Part shown: positions 10,226 to 17,925 of the stretch, one piece after another | Position numbering within the stretch: the stretch's first letter is position 1 | Layout of the letters: every line of letters starts with the position of its first letter | Position numbers and translations under genes: made by a program | Origin: Candidatus Saccharimonadota bacterium | GTDB lineage: Bacteria > Patescibacteriota > Saccharimonadia > Saccharimonadales > UBA4665 | Length of the DNA: 48,906 nt | Assembly: GCA_027345405.1 (NCBI GenBank) | Contig: DAHWID010000002.1 | Span: 1-48,906 of the forward strand | Direction: 5' to 3' | The notes under the pieces: generated by a model | What the model was told of the DNA's origin: nothing | Database searches by the model: none | What the model saw: only the letters and a program-made list of their open reading frames with translations

Positions 10226-11089
10226 ATGAAATCAATGAGGTATACAATTAAAGACTTCCGAGCCGACTTTCCAGATGAGCAGGCTTGTTTAGCATGGCTT
10301 AAAGAATATCTCTATCCTGATGGTATTTACTGTAAAATCTGTAAAAAGGTAACTCCTCATCATGCTATGAGAACTAGGAAGTCATACTCTTGTGAAACTT
10401 GTGGTCATCATGTTCACCCTACAGCAGGTACTATCTTTGAACACTCATCTACACCATTAACTCTATGGTTCTATGCTATTTATCTTATGTCTAGTACTAG
10501 AGCAGGAATATCTGCTAAACAGCTTGAGAGAGAACTAGGAGTAACTTATAAGACAGCATGGCGCATGTTCCACCAGATACGCTCAATGATGGGTGATGAT
10601 GACGGTAATTTAACTGGTGAGGTTGAAATTGATGAAATGTATCTACATGCAGACCCTCGTAAACGCTCAAGCGTTAAACCCCACGAAAGCCAAGTTGTTT
10701 TTGGTATGGTTGAGCGCAAAGGAAGGGATAAGGTTTTACATGCTAAGAGTAGTGGCGCTAGAGTATTAGTTCCTGAGATTGAAAAGTCAGTCGACAATTC
10801 TGCTGTTGTCTATACCGACACTTACGGCTCTTACCGTCTGCTCACTAAAAGAGGTTACTCACATCAGACCGTGAACCACAGTGAGCAACAGTACGTTGTC
10901 GGTAGATTGCATACTCAAAACGTAGAGAACTTATGGTCAAACATGAAACGTGGTATTAAGGGGGTGTACAGACATGTTGACCCTAAGTATGTACAAGCCT
11001 ATGCAGATGAATATGCATTTAGGTATAGCCACCGCAATGACTTTCAGCCAATGTTTTGGGCGTTATTGGACAGGGTTAATAAATTATAG
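10226..11089 (+). mobile_element. IS1595-family (ISXO2-like) transposase CDS
   Basis: N-terminal zinc ribbon CKIC...CETC; DDE-type motifs VEIDEMYL, VVYTDTYGSYR, HTQNVENLWSNMKRGIKGVYRHV; no clear terminal inverted repeats found. Confidence 0.88.
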
Positions 11090-11129
11090 CTATACACATT
11101 TTTGTCGTATACACGTGATGGATAGTTGC

Positions 11130-11158
11130 TTGTTTTCACATACAAATAATGCTAATAT
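11130..11158 (+). promoter_or_regulatory. Probable promoter of the fic gene
   Basis: TTGTTT (11130-11135) - 17 nt - TAATAT (11153-11158), 6 nt before GTG at 11165. Confidence 0.5.
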
Positions 11159-11168
11159 TTGTATGTGA
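11136..11168. repeat. Perfect 12-bp inverted repeat overlapping fic promoter and start
   Basis: TCACATACAAAT (11136-11147) / ATTTGTATGTGA (11157-11168). Confidence 0.85.
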
Positions 11169-12277
11169 CAAATTTTGACCCTAATATTCCGTATAACGAC
11201 TTGGCACTTCTGCCCCCTAAGCAGGAGTTCTATAATTTAGCTACTTATAAAAAAGTTGTTAAGGCTACAGACGAATTATCTAAACTTAATGGGTTGCTAC
11301 TGTCTACGTGGGATAACGTAACGGCAACCATGAATATGTTTAACCCTTTCTTTGCGCCTGAGGCAGAAGCTAGTTCAAAGGTTGAAAATATCGTAACTAC
11401 TACAGAGGAAATTTTATTAGCGGGAGTATTAGATGAATCACAACAAAGTCCTGCACAAAAAGAAGGTAGGGCATACGTAAATGCACTTGCCAAAGGTGCA
11501 TCAATTATAGAGTCAAAGAAGCCCCTAACTACAAACTCATTTTTAGATATTCAAGATAAACTTGCCGTAAAAGCTAAAGGCATTAGAAAAACTCCCGGAA
11601 CACAACTTAAGGATGATAGAACGGGAAAAGTATTCTACACACCCCCAGAGGGTGAGAGCAGAATTAGAGATCTATTACAGAATCTTGAAAACTTTATAAA
11701 TATTCCGAATGATGAAATTGACCCTCTTATTAATATGGCACTGATGCACTACCAATTTGAAGCCATTCACCCTTTTTACGATGGTAACGGTAGGACTGGG
11801 AGAATATTAATGCCTTTGTACCTGGAATTATCACATAAGACTAGATATCCTTTCCTATTCATTAGTGGATATATTCTTAAGCACAAACCTGAATACTATT
11901 CAAAGCTACGTAATGTCACTGAAAAGGGAGAATGGTTACAATGGGTAGACTTCATTCTGGAAGGCGCAACAGCCACCGCAAAAAGGATGTCGGATACTCT
12001 TATTCAGATTAAAGAACAAAAAGACCAAGCCAGTAGCTTACTTGGCGAAAATATAGGGACTAGGCACAATGATTTGGTCCAGTTTGTTTTTAACGAGCCC
12101 ATCTTTAATCGGTTGCAGTTGGCCGATTCTTTGGGTATTCATAACCACACGTCTACTAAATATGCAGAGTATTTAGTAGAAACAAAAATAGTTACAAAAC
12201 AAAAATTTCATAAGCAGTGGGTATATATAAACGTTGGGCTAGTAAGACTTTTACAAAAATATGCGCAATGGGACTGA
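11159..12277 (+). CDS. Fic family protein (AMP-transferase) with N-terminal inhibitory motif and C-terminal wHTH
   Basis: Fic motif HPFYDGNGRTGR; inhibitory (S/T)xxxE(G/N) as SSKVEN; C-terminal wHTH-like segment. Start TTG 11159 or GTG 11165. Confidence 0.93.
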   Translation: MYVTNFDPNIPYNDLALLPPKQEFYNLATYKKVVKATDELSKLNGLLLSTWDNVTATMNMFNPFFAPEAEASSKVENIVTTTEEILLAGVLDESQQSPAQKEGRAYVNALAKGASIIESKKPLTTNSFLDIQDKLAVKAKGIRKTPGTQLKDDRTGKVFYTPPEGESRIRDLLQNLENFINIPNDEIDPLINMALMHYQFEAIHPFYDGNGRTGRILMPLYLELSHKTRYPFLFISGYILKHKPEYYSKLRNVTEKGEWLQWVDFILEGATATAKRMSDTLIQIKEQKDQASSLLGENIGTRHNDLVQFVFNEPIFNRLQLADSLGIHNHTSTKYAEYLVETKIVTKQKFHKQWVYINVGLVRLLQKYAQWD

Positions 12278-12279
12278 CC

Positions 12280-12369
12280 TTAAGTTTTCTTTTTCCGACT
12301 GACTTTTTTCAACACCTTTAAAAACTCTTGTTTAGTAAGGTTATTAGCAGGATTATCTTTCTTTGTCAT
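12280..12369 (-). CDS. Small lysine-rich protein, 29 aa (not in ORF track)
   Basis: MTKKDNPANNLTKQEFLKVLKKVSRKKKT*; TACAAT 6 nt upstream of ATG. Confidence 0.45.
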   Translation of the reverse strand: MTKKDNPANNLTKQEFLKVLKKVSRKKKT

Positions 12370-12383
12370 AACTATATTGTAAC

Positions 12384-12716
12384 TTACTTTTTCTGAACTA
12401 CTACATGAGATGAGGTGGGTATGTTAATTTGAACTGATTTGTTATCGGCCATAGTAATCACTAGAGTTACAATAGATATAATCAAGGCTAAAAAAGACAC
12501 TATAAACATACGATGAGTTACTTTGACTTGAGCCTGATAAGCACTATGCTGAAGATCAAGATTAGCCTTTACAGTAGCATATTCGTTATTATCACGCCTT
12601 TGCCGGTCTTGGTCATCCACGGTAGGAAACCCCACACTGTGCCAGTCTATATTCGGCTTGTCGACTAGAGGTGCAGTAAAAATGGATTTTAAAACTTCCG
12701 AGAGTTTCTTGACCAT
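12384..12716 (-). CDS. Hypothetical single-TM protein
   Basis: 110 aa; TM segment MFIVSFLALIISIVTLVITMA; TATATT 6 nt upstream of ATG. Confidence 0.55.
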   Translation of the reverse strand: MVKKLSEVLKSIFTAPLVDKPNIDWHSVGFPTVDDQDRQRRDNNEYATVKANLDLQHSAYQAQVKVTHRMFIVSFLALIISIVTLVITMADNKSVQINIPTSSHVVVQKK

Positions 12717-12916
12717 AGACAGAATATATCATAAGCTACCTACCTTCGTGGTATAAGTGCCATTTTTAATCATTGACGAACTAAACATAAGCGGTTAATC
12801 TAAGCCTAGATGGTTTACACTAAAACTAAAAGCCGATACACAATCTGGGGGTGAAATTAGGTGGCGTACTTAACCTTCCGGCATCAGCGAAACGGCACCG
12901 GCAAGGTTGAAAAGCC

Positions 12917-13657
12917 GTGAAAGAGGTCAGCAATTACCTTTCGCGCGGAGAACAAGAACAAATCGGTTTTGAGCGCGGGGTAATAGCGGTACGGCGGAAG
13001 GTATCCCAAGAAAGTTATACGGTCTTCGGTGATATATTCGCTAAGCTTAGTTCTAAGCTTGGGTCTGCCGAGAGGTTTTTTAATAAGCAAAAGCTAGGGG
13101 TGTCAATCGTTAGATTATCTCAGCTGAGTTCGGATATATTGCTAAGAGGTCGGCCCACCGATTCAATTACCGAGCGTATACAGACGGCGGCTAAGCCTTT
13201 AGAAGTCGGTTTGGGTCGGCTAGCGCTATATGGTAAAAAGTATAATAACCATTTCAATCAAAAAACCCTGATACGTGCAAATTTGGTGGTTGAATTGCTA
13301 GATGATGGCACACTCGAAGATGAATTCCGGCATTATGAGAAAGAGTATGCTAACGACGGAATGTACTTACGGAATCGTCCTGAAGAAACTGGATATAGTC
13401 CGCACTGTAGTATTGCTGTGATTAGCGCAAACCTTGGTCGCTTTGATGATCAATATTCACTAAATCGTTTAAGCCGAGCAGCTAAACTCGGACATTTCGG
13501 TCAGTTGAGCATTAAACTTAACCCGGTTAGAAGTTATGATCAAGCTACAGCACCATTAGTCAGTACATATAGGCCGCTTGATTCAGCCTCAAACGTCTTA
13601 GTGGGTTGCTGCAACCGCCAGACTGAAGCAGCGACTCCTGCGGCAGCTAGGGTGTAA
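12917..13657 (+). CDS. Hypothetical protein
   Basis: 246 aa ORF with GTG start; in-frame stop 9 nt upstream; family unclear. Confidence 0.6.
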   Translation: MKEVSNYLSRGEQEQIGFERGVIAVRRKVSQESYTVFGDIFAKLSSKLGSAERFFNKQKLGVSIVRLSQLSSDILLRGRPTDSITERIQTAAKPLEVGLGRLALYGKKYNNHFNQKTLIRANLVVELLDDGTLEDEFRHYEKEYANDGMYLRNRPEETGYSPHCSIAVISANLGRFDDQYSLNRLSRAAKLGHFGQLSIKLNPVRSYDQATAPLVSTYRPLDSASNVLVGCCNRQTEAATPAAARV

Positions 13658-14340
13658 TCTTCTTTACTGGTAGCAGATACTTTACCTCCATAAGCTACAA
13701 AGAACAGATTTTCATGTTCAGTAATTACCGACCAAGGGTAGCCTAGAGTCAGTGCATGCAATAGTTCGGCCATTTGATAAATGGTCATCTGCGAACGGGC
13801 GGCCATCGGGAAACGTATGTTAAGCAGCAGTTTTTGTAATTGATTAAAATCTAGTATCAAGCACAGGCGGTCATTGTCTAAAATCAGACTTGGACTATCG
13901 TAAATGATCGATATGGCATCGCCGGCAAGACTCAGTAAAGACGTATTTTTTTCTAGGTAGTGTTCCATTAGTATCGCGGTCTCGCTGCTTTTACCAAGAT
14001 CGCCCGGGAATAGCACGCCGTCAGCCCAAGCCGCTAGCTCCACTAGGATGGAGAGTGAACTTCTGGCTAAGCCGCCGCTTTTAGTGCTCGGAGCGAATTC
14101 ACTTTCTGGTAGCAGATAGCTGACAGTGCGCTTAAGCACATCCGGCAATAAGACCCTTATACTGCCAATGCCGGTTTTACTGGCATCAGCATAAGCCCGA
14201 GAGACAGTGTAAAAACCATGACCGCTGCCGCCTATAATCGCCAACTTTCCAGCAGTCGACTGTTGTTCGGGCTGGCTCCAAATCACATCAGAAAATAGAG
14301 GTTTGCCCGCTGTCTGTTGGTGAAAGTAAGTATTGTCCAT
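13540..14340 (-). CDS. Divergent NAD(P)H-hydrate dehydratase-like / ribokinase-superfamily protein
   Basis: GKLAIIGGSGHGFYTVSRAYADASKTGIGSIRVLLPD resembles YjeF C-terminal domain; other motifs degenerate. Confidence 0.55.
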   Translation of the reverse strand: MDNTYFHQQTAGKPLFSDVIWSQPEQQSTAGKLAIIGGSGHGFYTVSRAYADASKTGIGSIRVLLPDVLKRTVSYLLPESEFAPSTKSGGLARSSLSILVELAAWADGVLFPGDLGKSSETAILMEHYLEKNTSLLSLAGDAISIIYDSPSLILDNDRLCLILDFNQLQKLLLNIRFPMAARSQMTIYQMAELLHALTLGYPWSVITEHENLFFVAYGGKVSATSKEDYTLAAAGVAASVWRLQQPTKTFEAESSGLYVLTNGAVA

Positions 14341-15037
14341 GACTATATTTTAATTGGTAAACTACGTTTTTGCGCTCGACAACAATATCCCATCCGTGTT
14401 TATTGGCATGTTCAAAGAGTTTCTTAGCCGGATTAAAGGCAATCGGACGCTCAACCATCTCAAGCATTCCGATATCTATGGCCGTATCGCCTATGCCGAC
14501 ACTTCCCTTTTCGACTGCTCCATGGCGTTTGATGAGCGCTGCAAGTTGGCGTTGTTTGCCAGATTTAAGTAGTAGCTGAGTTTTACCGCTCAAACGGCCT
14601 TCTTTAATTAAGTATCGGCTGCCGCTAAAATCATCAAAGTTATAGTAGCTGGCAACCTGACCGACCAGCTCGGACGGTGAAGTGGAAATTGCAAACGTCA
14701 GATAACCTTGTTCCTGCAAGCGGTTTAATGTATCCCTGGTATAGACATAAACTTGGTCCTGGTAGCGTTCTACTACGGCAGTGCAAATATTTGCAAAAGT
14801 TTCATACTCTAAACCGGTTAAAGCGCGGCGAATGAGTCGGATCAAGACATCCTCATAGTCACTAAAAGAATTGGGCGAATGGCGTTTCTTCCAGCTCATT
14901 CGCATGGTTACAATGCTTTGATAGTCGTCCTTGCTGATTATGCCGAATTTAACCAGTGCATCTGCCATCGCATGGTATAGCTGCCACCGAATCAATGTGC
15001 CGTCGATATCAAAAACGGCAAACGGACGGGCACTCAT
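14288..15037 (-). CDS. HAD-superfamily phosphatase (SerB-like)
   Basis: FAVFDIDGTLIRW; AISTSPSELVGQVA; GSVGIGDTAIDIGML. Confidence 0.85.
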   Translation of the reverse strand: MSARPFAVFDIDGTLIRWQLYHAMADALVKFGIISKDDYQSIVTMRMSWKKRHSPNSFSDYEDVLIRLIRRALTGLEYETFANICTAVVERYQDQVYVYTRDTLNRLQEQGYLTFAISTSPSELVGQVASYYNFDDFSGSRYLIKEGRLSGKTQLLLKSGKQRQLAALIKRHGAVEKGSVGIGDTAIDIGMLEMVERPIAFNPAKKLFEHANKHGWDIVVERKNVVYQLKYSHGQYLLSPTDSGQTSIF

Positions 15038-15838
15038 TTAAAAATCCAGGGTTAGACTGATCGGGCAATGGTCGGAACCAAGCACTGAAGGATGAATATC
15101 GGCTGCGACGACGTGTGACTGAAGCGATCTTGAGATCAAAAAATAATCTATGCGCCAGCCGACGTTGCGTGCCCGAGCATTGGCAAAGTGGCTCCACCAG
15201 GTATAGAAGCCGTTTCCCCGGTGAAACAAACGGAATGCATCGATAAATCCGGCGTCGATAATTGCACTAAGCCCGGCTCTTTCCTCTTGCGTAAAACCCT
15301 TTTTGCCCTGGTTGGGCTTAGGATTAGCCAAATCATCCTCAGTGTGTGCGACGTTCAGGTCTCCGCAGACTATAACCGGTTTATGTTTTTCAAGCTGAAG
15401 TAAATAGTCTAAAAAAGCCGGATCCCAATGCTTGAAACGTAGCTCGAGGCGGCTGAGGTCGTCCTTAGCATTTGGAGTGTAGACACTCACTAGGTAGTAG
15501 TTATCATATTCAGCGGTGATAATCCTTCCCTCTTGGTTGGGATTACCATATAGATCCCCCCTTAAGTCATGGGCTTGGATAATTTCTTTTGGCAGACCAA
15601 GACTAACTTTTAACGGATGTAATTTAGTCAAAATGGCAACTCCGGAGTAGCCTGCTTTATCTGCAGGATACCAAAAAGTTTCAAAGCCGTTTTTCGGAAG
15701 TGAGATTTGTTCCGGCTGGGCTTTGATTTCTTGTAGCCCTAACACATCCGGGTGATGTTGTCTTAAAAAGTCTGCCCAGGCACCTTTGTTGATCACTGCC
15801 CGGATACCGTTAACATTCCATGAGTAAAATTTCACCAT
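15038..15838 (-). CDS. xth: Exodeoxyribonuclease III
   Basis: FYSWNVNGIRAV, LGLQEIKAQ, VCGDLNVAH, WRIDYFLIS, GSDHCPISL motifs. Confidence 0.93.
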   Translation of the reverse strand: MVKFYSWNVNGIRAVINKGAWADFLRQHHPDVLGLQEIKAQPEQISLPKNGFETFWYPADKAGYSGVAILTKLHPLKVSLGLPKEIIQAHDLRGDLYGNPNQEGRIITAEYDNYYLVSVYTPNAKDDLSRLELRFKHWDPAFLDYLLQLEKHKPVIVCGDLNVAHTEDDLANPKPNQGKKGFTQEERAGLSAIIDAGFIDAFRLFHRGNGFYTWWSHFANARARNVGWRIDYFLISRSLQSHVVAADIHPSVLGSDHCPISLTLDF

Positions 15839-15895
15839 AATTTTAAGCCAAGTATAGCCAGCACTACATCAATTTGCTAGACTCACATATGGAAT

Positions 15896-16606
15896 ATGCC
15901 ATATAAAAGGATCCTGCTAAAGATTTCAGGGGAGCAACTTGCCGGCCGCTACGAAGGTGGCATTGATGCCGAATTGGGCTCTTGGTTAGCAGATGAAATC
16001 AAAACTGTTCAGGATTCGGACATTGAAGTGGTCATTATGGTGGGCGGCGGTAACTTTGCCCGCGGCGCACAATTGGCTGGACATGGAATCAAGCGAGTAA
16101 CAGCTGACCAGATCGGCATGTTGGGGACAATGATGAACGCCCTTGCGCTTAACGATATATTTGAGTACCGCGGTTTACAATCTCGTTGCTTGAGCAATAT
16201 ATTTGCCGAACAAGTAGCTGAACCATTTGTACACCGTTTGGCAGAAAAGCATTTGGCCCAGAAGCGAGTGGTAATAGTGGCCGGCGGAATCGGACGGCCT
16301 TATTTAACAACTGACACGGCGGCGGTCAGTTTAGCGCTCGAGTTGTCTTGTGACGTAGTGCTCAAAGCCACAAAGGTTGACGGAGTTTTCGACCAGGATC
16401 CAGCAATTAATCCCAAGGCTGTTAAATTGCCGCATGTTAGTGGAGACGAAGCAGTCCGGAATCCGTCCATCAGAGTTATGGATAAGGCGGCTTTAGGGCT
16501 TGCCCTTGAGCATCATCTTCCGATTATTGTGTTTGACGCGCTTAGTTCCGGCAGCATTCTTGCGGCGGCCACCGGCCGGCATAGCGGTACCCTGATTAGT
16601 TCCTAA
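15896..16606 (+). CDS. pyrH: UMP kinase
   Basis: RILLKISGEQLAG; VVIMVGGGNFARGAQL; KATKVDGVFDQDP. Confidence 0.95.
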   Translation: MPYKRILLKISGEQLAGRYEGGIDAELGSWLADEIKTVQDSDIEVVIMVGGGNFARGAQLAGHGIKRVTADQIGMLGTMMNALALNDIFEYRGLQSRCLSNIFAEQVAEPFVHRLAEKHLAQKRVVIVAGGIGRPYLTTDTAAVSLALELSCDVVLKATKVDGVFDQDPAINPKAVKLPHVSGDEAVRNPSIRVMDKAALGLALEHHLPIIVFDALSSGSILAAATGRHSGTLISS

Positions 16607-17767
16607 GGTCCGCCAAAGCGACTTGGCCGGAATCTTTGATTTATCTACACGGTCGATATATTTGCGGGCAATCTCTTCAACTTCGCTCAGCAGGCCGTCA
16701 CTTAATGTCGTTGGCTTCAGGCCAAGAGCTTTGAATTGGTCATTTTTCACTTTGAGATCATTGGCATCGGCTTCAAGCCTGGGGTTTGGATAGTGCATAA
16801 TCTCGGCGCCGGTTTTTTCCGCAACTAACTTAGCCAGGTCGATAACTTTGTACACTTCAGTTACTTGGTTAAAGATGGTTGGCCTTTCCCCTTTTTGCGG
16901 CGGGTTTAGGAGAGCGAGTTCAATGCAGCGTACAGTGTCGCGAAGATGGATGAAGGCTCGGGTTTGACCACCACTGCCATGGACTGTGAGCGGATAGGAC
17001 ATAGCTGCCTGCATCAAAAAGCGATTGAGTACCGTGCCGTAATCTCCATCGTAATCAAAACGGTTAATTAGTCGTTCATCCAGTTCCGTTTCTGGGGTTT
17101 GAGTTCCCCAAACAATTCCCTGATGTAAATCGGTTATGCGGATTTGGTCATTCTTAGCATAGAAAGCGAACATTAGTTGATCAATTGTTTTACTCATGTG
17201 ATAGACCGATCCGGGGTTAGCAGGATGTAATATTTCGCGGTCAATTTCGCCTTCAGGAGTTTCGACCTTGACCTTTATGTATCCTTCGGGGATTGGTGCG
17301 TTGCCGAGCCAGCCATAACCGTATACTCCCATTGTGCCAAGGTGTACAACGTGTGCATCGATACCGGCCTCAACTAACGCGCATAGCAGATTATGAGTGG
17401 CGTTGACATTATTATTAACCGTGTAACGCTTAGTCGATGGAGTTTTCATGGAATACGGTGCCGAACGCTGTTCAGCAAAATGAACGATGGCGTCAGGTTT
17501 TTGCTTGACTAGCAGCTGCACCAATTTGTCATAGTCGTTCGCCAAATCTAGAAACGAAAAACCGATTTTATTACCGGTCAATTGCTCCCATACCTTAATC
17601 CTGGTCGATAGTGGCTGAATCGGGGTGAGCGAGCTTAATTCAAGTAGGATATCGATTTGTCGATGACTAAAGTTATCAACAATTGTGATGTCATGGCCCG
17701 AACGTGATAAGTGTAATGCAGTCGGCCAGCCGCAGAATCCATCTCCACCTAGAATCATAATCTTCAT
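16493..17767 (-). CDS. SQD1/Agl3-like UDP-sulfoquinovose synthase (extended SDR)
   Basis: MILGGDGFCGWPTALHLSRSGHDITIVDN; VYHMSKTIDQ; HQGIVWGTQTPETELDERLINRFDYDGDYGTVLNRF; GGQTRAFIHLRDTVRCIELA. Confidence 0.88.
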   Translation of the reverse strand: MKIMILGGDGFCGWPTALHLSRSGHDITIVDNFSHRQIDILLELSSLTPIQPLSTRIKVWEQLTGNKIGFSFLDLANDYDKLVQLLVKQKPDAIVHFAEQRSAPYSMKTPSTKRYTVNNNVNATHNLLCALVEAGIDAHVVHLGTMGVYGYGWLGNAPIPEGYIKVKVETPEGEIDREILHPANPGSVYHMSKTIDQLMFAFYAKNDQIRITDLHQGIVWGTQTPETELDERLINRFDYDGDYGTVLNRFLMQAAMSYPLTVHGSGGQTRAFIHLRDTVRCIELALLNPPQKGERPTIFNQVTEVYKVIDLAKLVAEKTGAEIMHYPNPRLEADANDLKVKNDQFKALGLKPTTLSDGLLSEVEEIARKYIDRVDKSKIPAKSLWRTLGTNQGTAMPAGGRRKNAAGTKRVKHNNRKMMLKGKP

Positions 17768-17925
17768 ATATTTTTCCTTTCTATAGTCACTAAAAACTGC
17801 TCGCCCTACCGGCTTATTATACTTTAGTCTAATAGCTGAAGTATAACTTAAGTCGTTAGCCGAACAGATAATCTATCACTAAGTCAAGCTAAAACCGTAA
17901 ACCCATGCTTAATTTATTTTTTATG

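Noticed and set aside
10160-11170. Terminal inverted repeats for the IS1595-type element
   Set aside because: Only short gtgtatac and tatcc matches with inconsistent spacing; no convincing pair of ends or target duplication
12874-12898. Possible att-like repeat of the tRNA-Leu 3' end (cttccggca ... ggcacc)
   Set aside because: Only about 9 contiguous matching bases; too short to claim an integration site and no integrase present
14354-14579. Two + strand ORFs antisense to the HAD phosphatase
   Set aside because: Antisense shadows of a conserved gene
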